From: Hymenobacter monticola
GTDB taxonomy: Bacteria > Bacteroidota > Bacteroidia > Cytophagales > Hymenobacteraceae
Assembly (NCBI RefSeq): GCF_022811645.1
Contig: NZ_CP094538.1
Location: forward strand, 1 to 64,000
Reading direction: 5' to 3'
DNA length: 64,000 nt
The notes under the pieces were generated by a model. That model did no database searches, was not told where the DNA came from, and saw only the letters and a list, made by a program, of their open reading frames with translations. Below, piece after piece: positions 15,314 through 24,877 of the stretch; position 1 is the first letter of the stretch, and each line of letters starts with the position of its first letter. A program made the translations under genes and the position numbers.

Positions 15314-17341
15314 CTACCACACCACGAGCACGCGGTTGTTGCTGGTATCGGCGATGTAGACCTTGCCGGCGGCATCGACGGCCACGCCCTGGGGCTGCGC
15401 CGGCACGATGCTGCCCGTGTAAGCCGGATTGACGGCCCGGCCACTGTCGTCGATGAGGGTGCTGAAGTGGCCGTTGGGCGTAACATGGCGGACGGCGTTA
15501 TTGACGGGGTCGGTTACGTAGAGGGAACCGTCGGGCGCGACCGCAACGCCTATGGGGTTGCGAAAGCTTGGCGCACCGCTCGGTTCCTCGTACGGGTCGC
15601 AATGGGGCCCACAACCGGCCAGGATGCTCACTTTTCCCTTGGGGGTGACTTTGTAGACGCGGGCCGTCAGACTGCCGGTGATGTACAGCGTGCCATCGCG
15701 CGCGATGGCAACGCCGAAGGGCGCGACGCGTCCTTCGGCGTTGCCGGGCGGCTCGCGCCAGGGCGTCAGGTCCACCGCCGTGCCCACCCGGCCATTGGGC
15801 GCGATGCGCCGGATGCAATCGGCACTGTCGGCCACGTACACGGCGCCGTTGGCGGCCACGGCCACGCCGGTGGGCCGGGTGAACCGGGCCGCGGGGCCGG
15901 TCCCGTTGGCCAACCCGCGCTGGCCGGAGCCGGCCAGCGTGCTCACCTGCCCCCGAGGACTGATTTTGCGAATGCGGTGGTTGCCGGTATCGGCCACGTA
16001 CACGGTATCGCCGGGGCCCACGGCCACGCCCAATGGACGCGTAAAACGGGCGGCCGCGCCGGCACCATCGGCAAAACCGGCTTCGCACGCGCCAGCTAAC
16101 GTACTGACCGCTCCTTCGGGGGTGATTTTGCGGATGCAGTGGTTGTCGCCGTCGGCCACGTACACCGTGCCGCCGGGGGCTACTGCCACGCCAAACGGCT
16201 CCCGGAAACGGGCCGTCGGGCCCGGCCCGTCAACGCGGGTGACTTCGCCCGCGCCAGCGAGCGTGCCCAACTGGCCATCCGGCGAAAGACGCGTGATGCG
16301 GTGGTCGTCGTGCGCGACGACGTAAAGCGAGCCATCGGCGGCCCGGGTTAAGCCCCAAGGGCTGGCAATGTGGGCGGCCGTGCCCGGGCCAAAGGCATAG
16401 CGCGGAGCGCCGGGGGCCGAGTGGGCCACGTAGGACAAGGTACTGACCTGCCCATTGGGCAGGATTTGATGGATGGCATTCCGGCCCGCATCGGCCACGT
16501 ACACCGTGCCGTTGGCCGCCACGGCTAAGCCGTTGGGCCGAAAGTGCTCGGTTCTCACCCCGCGGTAAGCCGCCTTGAATTCCGGCTTGCCGGCCAGTAC
16601 GCGCACCCGCCCGCTGGGCCAAATCCGGCAAATGCGCATGTCCGAGGCACCGGCCACGTACACGCTGCCGTCGTTTCCCACCGCCACGGCGGCGGGCCGC
16701 CGGAGGGTGACCACGGTATCGCCTTTCGAAGGGAAGTGGCCCGCCGGTCGGCTCCCCGGCAGGGCGCTTGCCACGCCGGCGGCGGTGATTTTATAAATGC
16801 TGTCCTGCGGTTTATCGGCCACGTACAACGTGCCGGCGGCATCGACGGCCAAGCTGCTGAACGAGCTGACACCCGCGCCAGGGGCAACCAGGTGGCCCAG
16901 GCCCGGTAGGGTGCTCACTTGCCCGTCGGGGGTGATTTTGCGAATGGCCTGAGAATAATTGTCGGTGACGTACACCGTGCCCCGGGCATCCACCGCAATG
17001 GCCGTGGGGTTGGTGAACCGGGCCGTTGCCGCCGGTCCGTCGGTCGTGCCGACCTCGCCGGAGCCAGCCAGCGTGCTCACCTGGCCATCCGGCCGCACGC
17101 GCCGGATGCGGTTGTTGTTGGTATCGGCCACGTACAGCACGCCGTCGGCCCCTTGAGCCATGCCGGAAGGATAGTAAAAAAGAGCCGTTAACCCCGGGCC
17201 GTCGGCATGGTTTCCGTAGCCTCCGGCCAGCACCCGCACCAGGGGGGCGGGCGAGGCGGAGGCCGGCCGTTGGCTGTGGGCAAGCCCTGCGTCACCCAGG
17301 AAGGCCAGGACCAGTAACAATGGTTTCGGAAGGCTATTCAT
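15314..17341 (-). CDS. Exported NHL-repeat beta-propeller protein
   Basis: A 675-residue protein with a signal peptide (LLLVLAFLGDAGLAHSQ) followed by about eleven NHL-type repeats covering nearly the whole length. The recurring core is GTVYVADxxNHRIRKI with xPxGxVSTLAG and a short linker such as GPAATARFTNPTAIAVD. NHL repeats form beta-propellers that bind proteins, sugars or nucleic acids; in Bacteroidota such proteins are usually periplasmic or surface-bound. No enzymatic domain or C-terminal sorting signal is visible. Antisense open frames across it are by-products of the repeats. Confidence 0.85.
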   Translation of the reverse strand: MNSLPKPLLLVLAFLGDAGLAHSQRPASASPAPLVRVLAGGYGNHADGPGLTALFYYPSGMAQGADGVLYVADTNNNRIRRVRPDGQVSTLAGSGEVGTTDGPAATARFTNPTAIAVDARGTVYVTDNYSQAIRKITPDGQVSTLPGLGHLVAPGAGVSSFSSLAVDAAGTLYVADKPQDSIYKITAAGVASALPGSRPAGHFPSKGDTVVTLRRPAAVAVGNDGSVYVAGASDMRICRIWPSGRVRVLAGKPEFKAAYRGVRTEHFRPNGLAVAANGTVYVADAGRNAIHQILPNGQVSTLSYVAHSAPGAPRYAFGPGTAAHIASPWGLTRAADGSLYVVAHDDHRITRLSPDGQLGTLAGAGEVTRVDGPGPTARFREPFGVAVAPGGTVYVADGDNHCIRKITPEGAVSTLAGACEAGFADGAGAAARFTRPLGVAVGPGDTVYVADTGNHRIRKISPRGQVSTLAGSGQRGLANGTGPAARFTRPTGVAVAANGAVYVADSADCIRRIAPNGRVGTAVDLTPWREPPGNAEGRVAPFGVAIARDGTLYITGSLTARVYKVTPKGKVSILAGCGPHCDPYEEPSGAPSFRNPIGVAVAPDGSLYVTDPVNNAVRHVTPNGHFSTLIDDSGRAVNPAYTGSIVPAQPQGVAVDAAGKVYIADTSNNRVLVVW

Positions 17342-17516
17342 CCGGAAAAGGTAATGCCGGGAAAACCCTTGTTTTCGCTGACGGATTTCGATAGTCTACA
17401 TGGCGTAGCAAGGCTACTTGTTTTTCGATGCCCACCCGCCATTTTTGCCCCTTACGACCATCATGCGAGCCGGGTCGCAGGTTTTTCCTATTCAGTTAAT
17501 GACAGCCCACGAGGAA

Positions 17517-19415
17517 CTAGCCACCCCACTTGCCAATTTTCAGCCAGTTAATAAACAAGCTGATGCGGTGCCGGCCCAGGGCTGGCAGCGGGTTCTCGGT
17601 CAAGGGCAGCGCATAGCCATAAAACAGGTTCACCAGTCCGCCCACGCTCAGCCCCGCCTGCGGTACAGCCCGAAAGTCCAGTTGCCGGCTGGAGCCGGCA
17701 AAGGGCACGTAGCCCACCACATCGAGCCGGCCGCCCAGCAGCCCAAACTCGCCTTCCACCGAAAGTTTGGGGCCCACGACCAGCGGGGCGAGCAGGGCTT
17801 CCAGGCCCACAGAAACGCCGACGTTTCTACCCGCCTTGCCCTGCCCGGGCTGTAGCCCCACCTCCAGGCCGGCGGTGCTTCCCTGCACCAACAGGCCGCC
17901 CTTGAGAATGAAATGGTCCTCCAAGTAATAGCGCTGGCCGGGGCCGAGCGCCATTTTCAGGTCGGCCCGGCCGCCCCGGGCGTCGTGCAGGTAGTTGGTG
18001 CGGAAGTCGGCGCGCTGGCGATAGGCGGCCAACGTTGCTTGATTATTCGGATTATTCAGGTGATAAGGATAGTCCCGAATCAAGGTGTCGAGGTCGGCGC
18101 GGGCGCGGGCGTAGTCCCGCTCGTGGGCGTAGATTTCGGAGCGGAGCTGGCGCGTGTCGGTGAGCAGCCGTTGGGCGTTTTGCTGGAAACTGCGCCGGGC
18201 CTGGGCCGTGGTATCGGCGGGGCGCAAGGCGTAGCGGCCGGCCGCGTGGGTGTTCAGCAGGCGCGTGAGCAGGCGCAGGGCCGGGGCGGCGGACAGAGCG
18301 TGGGCGCGGGTCAGGCTATCCTGGTACGCCCGGTAGTATTCGCTCAGTTCATCTTCCCCGACGGGCAATTTGTAGCGGGGGAGCCGGCAGCCGCGCCACC
18401 GCGGGTGGGTGGGCGCGGTGCGCGCGGTATCGTGGTCGTACACCCAGCGCAACTCGTCGCAGCCCCCGGCCGGGTCGTGGAGGTCGTCTAGTAGCAGGAC
18501 TCCCCGCTGGTAACGGTCGGCGGGGCGCGGGCTGGGCAGGGCGGCCAGGGTGTCGAGGTAGGCGAGGGCGCGCGCGTAGTCGCTGCGCTGCCGGGCGGCC
18601 TCGCTCAGCAAAGCGGCCACCTGCCGGCCGTCCTGCAAGCCTGCCCGCCAGACGGTCGGCCGGATGCGGGCAAACGGCCCCGCCTGCCCGATGGCCAGGT
18701 GCCGCAGCAACCCTTCGGCCGCCGCGGGCTGGCCCCGGTGCAGCAGGTCGGCGGCGCGGGCCAGCGAGTCCTGGTAGACGCGCTGCGCCACCCAGAACTG
18801 CTCGTTATTGACCGGACCGCGGGCGCGGGGCAACGCACAGCCGTGCCAGCGTGGCGCACCGGCCCGCACGGTATCGAGCTGGTAGCTGCGGCCCATGTCG
18901 GCGCAGCCGCCCCGGGTATCGTGCAGGTGGTCGAGGCGAAGCCGGCCGCGCTGAAAATACGTGAGACGCATAAAAGCCGGTTGGCCTTCTTGGTAGCTCA
19001 GCAGCCAGTCCTGCTGCGCAAAGCCAAGGCCGCTGCGCTCGCCCAACCCGAGAGCGCTGGTCAGGTCGTCCTCGGCCCCCCGAAAGTCGCCCCGGGCAGT
19101 ACGCGCTTCGGCCCGGTACACGTACAGCGGCAGCCGGAAGTCGGAAAAGGGACGGGAGCTAACGGCTGTTTTAGGAAAGAGCAAGTAATCAGCAGCATAG
19201 CTTTCGGGGTAATGAACCAGCAAATACGTGGTGGTGCGTTCCAAGGCAGCCGGACTCAGCACCCGGTAGTAACGACTCAGGTAAGCCAGCGAATCGCGCA
19301 ACGGCTTCGGCGTTACATAGCTGACGGGGCCATACGCCCATACCGCTTGCAACACCTGTGACCAGGCCCCAGTCGGCAGTAACAGCAACAGAAACAACCA
19401 GCCGGTTTTACGCAT
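17517..19415 (-). CDS. Exported repeat protein with C-terminal beta-strand region
   Basis: A 632-residue protein with signal peptide WLFLLLLLPTGAWSQ. The body contains three versions of a cysteine-bearing module: LRLDHLHDTRGGCADMGRSY, LLDDLHDPAGGCDELRWVY and TNYLHDARGGRADLKMALG, each after a helical repeat resembling tetratricopeptides (YVYRAEARTARGDFRGAEDD). The C-terminal ~140 residues (LEVGLQPGQG, LFYGYALPLTENP, ISLFINWLKI) look like beta strands of a small outer-membrane domain. I do not recognise a named family; surface or periplasmic scaffold is the best description. Confidence 0.6.
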   Translation of the reverse strand: MRKTGWLFLLLLLPTGAWSQVLQAVWAYGPVSYVTPKPLRDSLAYLSRYYRVLSPAALERTTTYLLVHYPESYAADYLLFPKTAVSSRPFSDFRLPLYVYRAEARTARGDFRGAEDDLTSALGLGERSGLGFAQQDWLLSYQEGQPAFMRLTYFQRGRLRLDHLHDTRGGCADMGRSYQLDTVRAGAPRWHGCALPRARGPVNNEQFWVAQRVYQDSLARAADLLHRGQPAAAEGLLRHLAIGQAGPFARIRPTVWRAGLQDGRQVAALLSEAARQRSDYARALAYLDTLAALPSPRPADRYQRGVLLLDDLHDPAGGCDELRWVYDHDTARTAPTHPRWRGCRLPRYKLPVGEDELSEYYRAYQDSLTRAHALSAAPALRLLTRLLNTHAAGRYALRPADTTAQARRSFQQNAQRLLTDTRQLRSEIYAHERDYARARADLDTLIRDYPYHLNNPNNQATLAAYRQRADFRTNYLHDARGGRADLKMALGPGQRYYLEDHFILKGGLLVQGSTAGLEVGLQPGQGKAGRNVGVSVGLEALLAPLVVGPKLSVEGEFGLLGGRLDVVGYVPFAGSSRQLDFRAVPQAGLSVGGLVNLFYGYALPLTENPLPALGRHRISLFINWLKIGKWGG

Positions 19416-19563
19416 GAGCGAAGGTAGGATGTGGTAAACAACGAGAGCAGACCCTCCGACTCCGCCCCATAGCTGCGGGTATTCACTGTCCAGGCACTGG
19501 TTGACAATGCGTTGCTAGGTACGCAGATAAAACGATGGTCTAAACGTTCCTTTTCTAAATTGA

Positions 19564-19595
19564 GCGCCTTTACGGCAAGACCCATTTCGTGAACA
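19564..19595 (+). repeat. Intergenic motif copy
   Basis: GCGCCTTTACGGCAAGACCC then ATTTCGTGAACACG. Right half and GACC centre match well. Confidence 0.55.
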
Positions 19596-19638
19596 CGTTG
19601 ATATCTTACTCCAGTAGCCCTCCACCCGTTACTATCGT

Positions 19639-19953
19639 ATGAAAACAAGCTGCTCGCTAATAGGCACGGTCCTGCTCTTTACGGCCCACCTGCTGCTGGC
19701 CTACTTCCTGGTTGGAGCCTTGCTGGCCCAGGGGAGCGAAAACCAGCAATATGACCGGGCCTTCGCGGGCGTTGGGCTCGCCCAACTGCTGCTGGCCTGG
19801 GTTGGAACGCTGGTGGTGCGGCGGTTGTGGCAACGGCGGTGGGTGGTGGCGGGCGCGTTGGCCTTGCTGTTAATGGTTGATGGGCTGGCCCTGTGCGGGG
19901 GCGTGCTGTTGACCGGTGTCATCGGTGTGACGCCCGATGTGCCGTCTGAATAG
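19639..19953 (+). CDS. Small membrane protein
   Basis: A 104-residue protein with three predicted helices: LIGTVLLFTAHLLLAYFLVG, VGLAQLLLAWVGTLVV and VVAGALALLLMVDGLALCGG. Short charged loops lie between. No known family. It starts 44 bp after an array motif and ends 17 bp before a right-half copy (GACCGTTTTCTTAAATT, about 19974-19990). Confidence 0.55.
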   Translation: MKTSCSLIGTVLLFTAHLLLAYFLVGALLAQGSENQQYDRAFAGVGLAQLLLAWVGTLVVRRLWQRRWVVAGALALLLMVDGLALCGGVLLTGVIGVTPDVPSE

Positions 19954-20078
19954 CGGCTCTGAGGCAGAAAGAAGACCGTTTTCTTAAATTACTCGGCCTG
20001 CTATAGTCAACGCGCTCAACTGGCAACCCGGCCACCCCTTCGATGGGCACGCCCGGGGAAGTAAGTACCTTTCCGCTC

Positions 20079-22058
20079 ATGTGCCGACCTCGCCCCTTTG
20101 CCTTATTTGTGTTGCCGGTGCCCGGCTGGCTACTGGTCCTGTTGCTGCTGGCCAGCGCGACTACCGGGCAAGCCCAGGTGCCGCCGGGTGGCTACATCCC
20201 GCGTCCCGTCAAGCACTTGGCCCGGGTGCCCGAGCCGCCGGGTGGGCTGGTGCCCTACCGCAAGGGCAAACTCTGGGGGTACTCGGATACCACGGGCCGG
20301 CTGGTGGTGAAGCCGGTGTTTGAGCGGGAACCGTGGCCGTTTGCGCTGGGGTTCGGCACCGTTTCCCCAAAGCCGCTCACGCTTATCAACGCCCGGGGTG
20401 AGTTGATACGGGCGTCCCGCCGCCGCGCCATTGGCTTTGCTCCCAAGGGGGGCTTTGCCCTCGTCTCCCGGCGCGGGGTGGGCTTCCGGCCGGCGGTGAG
20501 CGGCCTGCGCTACCCCCGGGACGGGCGCGTCGCCGTCATCGATACGCAATGGCTGTCCCCCCGCAACCGTGGCGATGGCCGCCTCTCCCCCACGCGGGGG
20601 GCGCGCCGAAAGCATTCGTCCTTGCCCGGTAAGTTTCTGGCCCTGTACGACGAGTACGAGCGGGAAGCCCTGACCAACGAGCACGGCCGGCGGCTCACCG
20701 ATTACAAATACACCTACATTACGCCCTTCCACGAGGGCTTTGCCGTGGCCACGCGCACGGGCGGCCGAACCACGGTGCTGCTCAACCGGCAGGGCCGGGA
20801 AATTACGCGCGGCAGTGCCAGCGCCTCCCCCGTCTTCCACAACCGCGCCCTGCGGTCGCCGTACGCGGAGCCCACCCAATTGGACCTGATAGACTCGACC
20901 GGGCAGGTGTTGCAGACCTTCGGGACGACGGGCGGGGCAGCCGGCTGGTTCGTCGACGGCGAAGTATTTTCGGCGAGGTCGCCGTATAAGCAGGGGCTCT
21001 TTCGCTTTTACGACCGCAACGGCCAGGTCTTGCTCGGTGGGCAGGAGTTTCGCCGAAGCGACCGGCCCTGGAACAACCGCCGGTGGATGCAGTTCCCGGA
21101 CGGGAAAGAGGGGCTGATGAACCGGCAGTTGCAGTGGGTCGCGCCCCCCGAGTACGAGGCGCTCTACTACCCGCTGATAAATGGCTCACGGGTTCACACC
21201 TTGGATATCTACCAAATACGTGATTTCCCGCACGATACGGCCTACCTGGTGGCCAGGCGCGATAACCGCTACGGCCAACTCGCCGTGGCGAGCGGTCAGC
21301 TGGTGATTCCCGCCCGGTACGACACGATTGTCAGCCCGCTCACCCTGGGCTTCGCCGTGGCGCAACGCGGGGGTCAATCGTACGTGGTCAATCGTCGCGG
21401 CCAGGAGATAAGCCCGGGGTCAATTCCCCGTTCTTCCTATCCCGATTGCCGGGACGGGGTCTGCCGGGTGGGAATCGTCCGGGGCGACCAGGTGGCCTTG
21501 TTTGACGAGACCGGCCAGCAGCTTTGTCCGTGGCAGGCAATTGTCCCGAACCCCGCTCATCTCCAGTTCCAGTATATGCCGCAAGCAGGGTACGACGGGT
21601 TGGTGGTTATTTATCGAAACCCGGCGCTCGTTGAAGGGGCTAGCCGCGAAGGCTCCCCGTCCGCCAACCTCATCACCCGCGACGGACGGCCGCAACTGCC
21701 CTGGCGCTACGAGTACATCAGCGCCTGGAACGGTTTTTATGCTCTGCGATTATGCCAAAAACCAGGGTCTACCGGTTCCAAATGGGAGGTGTATGACCGA
21801 CAACTGCGACCCTTGCTGGCGCATCCGGTTGATAATCTGAACGATTTTCCAGGCGGCTGGCTGTCCACTGGTACAGAAATGTTTCACGCATCTGGCCGGC
21901 GCATTGCCGTACCGGATGCTACCAGGCAGCGTTTTCAAGCAGTCAGTGAGTTGTTGCCAATGGAGCCATTTGCCAACGATATCTGGCCGGTGTATGACTA
22001 CGGTAACCGCACTGGCTACCTCACCATCCACGGCCGGGCGTTGTGGGAAAATGAATAA
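20079..22058 (+). CDS. Exported WG-repeat protein
   Basis: The product has 659 residues from the ATG at 20079, which gives a proper signal peptide (VLPVPGWLLVLLLLASATTG). An upstream start adds 12 polar residues. At least six WG-like repeats are visible: GKLWGYSDTTGRLVVKPVFE, GKEGLMNRQLQWVAPPEYEA, RYGQLAVASGQLVIPARYDT, VALFDETGQQLCPW, NLITRDGRPQLPWRYEYISA and GNRTGYLTIHGRALW. WG repeats are short beta modules that often read or bind extracellular material in Bacteroidota. Exported; partner unknown. A MITE starts 10 bp after its stop codon. Confidence 0.8.
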   Translation: MCRPRPFALFVLPVPGWLLVLLLLASATTGQAQVPPGGYIPRPVKHLARVPEPPGGLVPYRKGKLWGYSDTTGRLVVKPVFEREPWPFALGFGTVSPKPLTLINARGELIRASRRRAIGFAPKGGFALVSRRGVGFRPAVSGLRYPRDGRVAVIDTQWLSPRNRGDGRLSPTRGARRKHSSLPGKFLALYDEYEREALTNEHGRRLTDYKYTYITPFHEGFAVATRTGGRTTVLLNRQGREITRGSASASPVFHNRALRSPYAEPTQLDLIDSTGQVLQTFGTTGGAAGWFVDGEVFSARSPYKQGLFRFYDRNGQVLLGGQEFRRSDRPWNNRRWMQFPDGKEGLMNRQLQWVAPPEYEALYYPLINGSRVHTLDIYQIRDFPHDTAYLVARRDNRYGQLAVASGQLVIPARYDTIVSPLTLGFAVAQRGGQSYVVNRRGQEISPGSIPRSSYPDCRDGVCRVGIVRGDQVALFDETGQQLCPWQAIVPNPAHLQFQYMPQAGYDGLVVIYRNPALVEGASREGSPSANLITRDGRPQLPWRYEYISAWNGFYALRLCQKPGSTGSKWEVYDRQLRPLLAHPVDNLNDFPGGWLSTGTEMFHASGRRIAVPDATRQRFQAVSELLPMEPFANDIWPVYDYGNRTGYLTIHGRALWENE

Positions 22059-22067
22059 AGAACGATT

Positions 22068-22199
22068 GTGGCTGTTGCACAACTCCCTATTGGAGCAGAG
22101 TCGGCCATTTAACCACGTATAAAAGGCTCAAATAAGCTCCTAACGCCCTCTTTTAGGCGGGAGCGCTGGCTTTTCGTTGGCACGTTCTGCAACAACCAC
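22068..22199. mobile_element. IS1182-related MITE, copy A (diverged)
   Basis: Begins GTGGCTGTTGCACAACTCC and ends GTTCTGCAACAACCAC, matching the terminal repeats of the IS at 44.2 kb with one or two changes. About 132 bp, no coding capacity. Right flank GACC; left flank GATT. Confidence 0.65.
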
Positions 22200-22335
22200 G
22201 ACCGAGAGTAAACTTGTGGACGCAGCACATTCCTCCTGGTGGGCGTGTCAGCAAGCCCGCTCCCCACCGGCCGCTTCTCTCTTTATTTCACAAGTAGTTA
22301 CACAAGCTTATCGCTTATTTCGTCCTGAATCCCTT

Positions 22336-23190
22336 ATGAAAAGGAAGATACTTTGGCTGTTTGTGCTTTTACCATCCTTCGTAACGGCTCAGACGAATGA
22401 CGCGGCGCTTCTCAAGCGTCAGAAAGTCGCACAGGTCCGCATCTATTTGGGAACCAGGCTCGCTGCGACCGACCGGTACGATACACGCGGAAATCTAATC
22501 GCTTCGTCAGAAGAGGATTTTTTATTGGAGTCTGTTCAGCGCTCCCGTATTCAGCAATTCAATGCGCAGAGTCAAGTGGTGTCTCTCAAAATCAAGATTT
22601 CAGGGGATAGGGATACGATTTTTTGGCATTATCACTACAACGAACGCCATCAACTGGTAGCCACCACGGTGGGATATCCAGAAAAGTCGATTGAACTCCG
22701 GGTCTATGATTCAACCGGTAAGCTGGCCCGGATAACCCAAGTGGACCCAACAGGGCAGCTGACCAGTGAGGAAACCTTTGCCTACAATAGAAGCGGTCAG
22801 GAAGTAGCGTCCAGACGAGTGATGGCGGGCTCCAGGGAGCAAATCAAGCGAACCACGTACGACCAACAAGGCCGGCTCATCCGGGAACAACTCTTCAACG
22901 GAGACGACCTCTTCTCGACCCAATGGACAGCGTACCGGCCCAATGGCCAGAAAAGCAAGGTAACCTGCGCAGAACCCGACGAGACAACGGGCATCGCGTT
23001 CACCTACGACCGTCACAACCGCTTGGTATCCCGGTGCCATTTCACGCTCGAACAAGGCCCAGAAGTTACTACCGGAACGGAAGAATTTACCTACACCCCG
23101 ACGGGCCTGATAAAGACCTACGCAGAGAATATTTTCTCTTCCAGCGGGACCAAGCGGGTGTTTTCGTATGAATATACCTACTCGAAATAG
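22336..23190 (+). CDS. Exported YD/RHS-like repeat protein
   Basis: The product has 284 residues from the ATG at 22336; longer upstream readings run into the MITE and are unsupported. Signal peptide MKRKILWLFVLLPSFVTAQ. The rest consists of strand-turn repeats of YD/RHS flavour: YDTRGNLIASSEEDF, YDSTGKLARITQVDPTGQL, TYDQQGRLIREQLFNGDD, FTYDRHNRLVSRCHF, FTYTPTGLIKTY. No toxin domain follows, so this is a solitary exported repeat protein. GC content is lower than its neighbours. Confidence 0.65.
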   Translation: MKRKILWLFVLLPSFVTAQTNDAALLKRQKVAQVRIYLGTRLAATDRYDTRGNLIASSEEDFLLESVQRSRIQQFNAQSQVVSLKIKISGDRDTIFWHYHYNERHQLVATTVGYPEKSIELRVYDSTGKLARITQVDPTGQLTSEETFAYNRSGQEVASRRVMAGSREQIKRTTYDQQGRLIREQLFNGDDLFSTQWTAYRPNGQKSKVTCAEPDETTGIAFTYDRHNRLVSRCHFTLEQGPEVTTGTEEFTYTPTGLIKTYAENIFSSSGTKRVFSYEYTYSK

Positions 23191-23277
23191 CCTAGGCAGT
23201 TAGTTGGCTCAGGGTTGCTCACTCAACCCAATCGGGGCTTTTTGCTCAATTATGTCCTCGTCTTAGCAATTGGGACC

Positions 23278-23417
23278 GTGGCTGTTGCAGAACCCGATGC
23301 GACGACTCCAAGTGATGGCTTGACGAGCCAATTCAGACTGAATATGGCGCTTTTGCACGCAATTAGTAGCTCGCTTACGCGGGTTCCTAGCCGTTTAGCC
23401 AGTTCTGCAACAGCCAC
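23278..23417. mobile_element. IS1182-related MITE, copy B
   Basis: Ends GTGGCTGTTGCAGAAC and GTTCTGCAACAGCCAC; 140 bp. Exact 4-bp duplication GACC at 23274-23277 and 23418-23421. Removing it and one GACC restores a full array motif: left half CCTCGTCTTAGCAATTGG, right half GTTTTCGTAAACAG. Confidence 0.85.
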
Positions 23418-23435
23418 GACCGTTTTCGTAAACAG

Positions 23436-24024
23436 CTACCTGTCCGTATCAGCTTTGCGCACCTGCTCATTTATTTCGTCCATTGCCTCCTGCATCTGCC
23501 GCATGGCAGCCTCGCATTCAATAGACACCGCATAGCGATGCAAGTCTTTGCCCTCGGCATCCACTTCGCCTACTATCCGGATGATGTATTGGGCGTTGGA
23601 AAAGTAGCCGTCGTAGGGAGAGAACAGGGGGACGAGTTCCCCATCTGCACTGGGAGGCGGGGCTGCTACGCCCCTCTTAAAACCGGCCGCGACCAGCTGC
23701 TTTCTGAGGGAAACGACACACGCGGGACTTCTGAAGCGGTAGATGACTTCTTCCAGAAGCCGGCCGTGGGCGTCGGGGTGAAAGACGAGAAAGGCATCGG
23801 TCATTCTCGAATACACTTTAATAAGCACCCGCATTGCCGGCAATATCCAGGTCGTCGTGCCGCCACCGAACCCCGGCAAATCCCTTATCCCGCAACCTCT
23901 TTTCGGGCATATCAAAACCCTCTTCTACGAAGACCAGCAACTCCTTTAGCGAAAGACACTGTGCTTTTGCGGCAATGCTCGTCAGCAAAGAAAAGGAAAG
24001 GAGTAGCAGTACTTTAGGCTTCAT
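23436..24024 (-). pseudogene. Exported protein interrupted by a frameshift
   Basis: The 5' part starts at ATG 24024 with a signal peptide (MKPKVLLLLSFSLLTSIAAK) and continues KELLVFVEEGFDMPEKRLRD, KGFAGVRWRHDDLDI, then stops near 23818. The adjacent frame continues from about 23840 with KVYSRMTDAFLVFHPDAHGR, EEVIYRFRSPACVVSLRKQL and a C-terminal helix EAAMRQMQEAMDEINEQVRK. The two parts read naturally as one exported protein, so a single indel around 23818-23850 has split it. It could be real decay or a sequence error. Unknown function; the gene ends inside the array motif next to MITE B. Confidence 0.6.
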
Positions 24025-24117
24025 AAAAAGCAAAAATAGAGGTTGAGTTAAGGCGATGCCACCGTCCCATAATAGCTGTAGCCTCTTTTGCCTTTTCAAC
24101 CGTTTTGGCATACTTAT

Positions 24118-24648
24118 CTATTTCCTGTTCTGCCCCTTTTGTCCGTGTGTTATAAACCCCACAATAGCCAGTAACGCAGATACTGGCGCTCCGATAGCCC
24201 CGAACAGCACGAGGCCGGAGGAGCCCGCAGTCAGGCCAACGGGGATAAACAGGACGCACAACACTGCCAAGGCACCGAATATTAGGAAGGCCAAGCCAAA
24301 GAACTCTCGCAGGGAAGGGTCGTAGTCATTGGGCGAAGCCACTACTCGTCGAGTCAGTGCCGGGCTTGCGACCGGCCGGACAGCAACCTTCAGCGGCACG
24401 TAGTGGGCCACCGGACCATGTGTTGGCGTTCGATAGCGGATGCGTCCCGCAATCCGAGGGACGCAGACTGGCTGAGAGGGGCTCTTGGCCGATGCATCGG
24501 CCTGTATCTGCGGAGCGTCTATTTCCTCTAATGCCATCGGCTGCATCGCGTTAGCCTGCCTCGTGGGAAAAGACGCAGGCACCAACACCGGATGGCGTTG
24601 GCAGTTCAGGAGCAAACTGACAGTAAGCGGCAGTAGAGCGGAACGCAT
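24118..24648 (-). CDS. Lipoprotein with two C-terminal membrane helices
   Basis: The product has 176 residues from the ATG at 24648 (MRSALLPLTVSLLLNCQRHP), with a lipobox ending at Cys. A long polar, proline-containing linker is followed by two transmembrane helices (FGLAFLIFGALAVLCVLFIP and SSGLVLFGAIGAPVSALLA). The same architecture occurs at 33661 and 41553 in this window, so it belongs to a local paralogous group. Function unknown. Confidence 0.6.
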   Translation of the reverse strand: MRSALLPLTVSLLLNCQRHPVLVPASFPTRQANAMQPMALEEIDAPQIQADASAKSPSQPVCVPRIAGRIRYRTPTHGPVAHYVPLKVAVRPVASPALTRRVVASPNDYDPSLREFFGLAFLIFGALAVLCVLFIPVGLTAGSSGLVLFGAIGAPVSALLAIVGFITHGQKGQNRK

Positions 24649-24742
24649 GAACCGATGTGTCATCGCAAGTAAAAAGGGAAGCTGGGCAAGTTACACCGAG
24701 TTCCTTCTTCCCATCGTCACCTAAATGTAAATGAGAAACAAA

Positions 24743-24777
24743 CCCTCGTTTGAACGATTGGGACTTTTTAAATGAAC
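24743..24777 (+). repeat. Intergenic motif copy
   Basis: CCTCGTTTGAACGATTGGG, ACTTTTTAAATGAAC. Near-consensus; about 100 bp before the next gene. Confidence 0.65.
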
Positions 24778-24877
24778 TGCGGTCTGGTTGTCAAAACAGA
24801 AACCCCCTTCGCTGAAAGCGCTTTGGGCTGAGTAACTTGCGCTAGTGCTGCAACGGCTATAGCAGGCAGCTTTTTTA

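Noticed and set aside
15302..16099. Long + strand open frame across the NHL-repeat gene
   Set aside because: Shadow of the repeats; the minus strand has the NHL signature in every unit.
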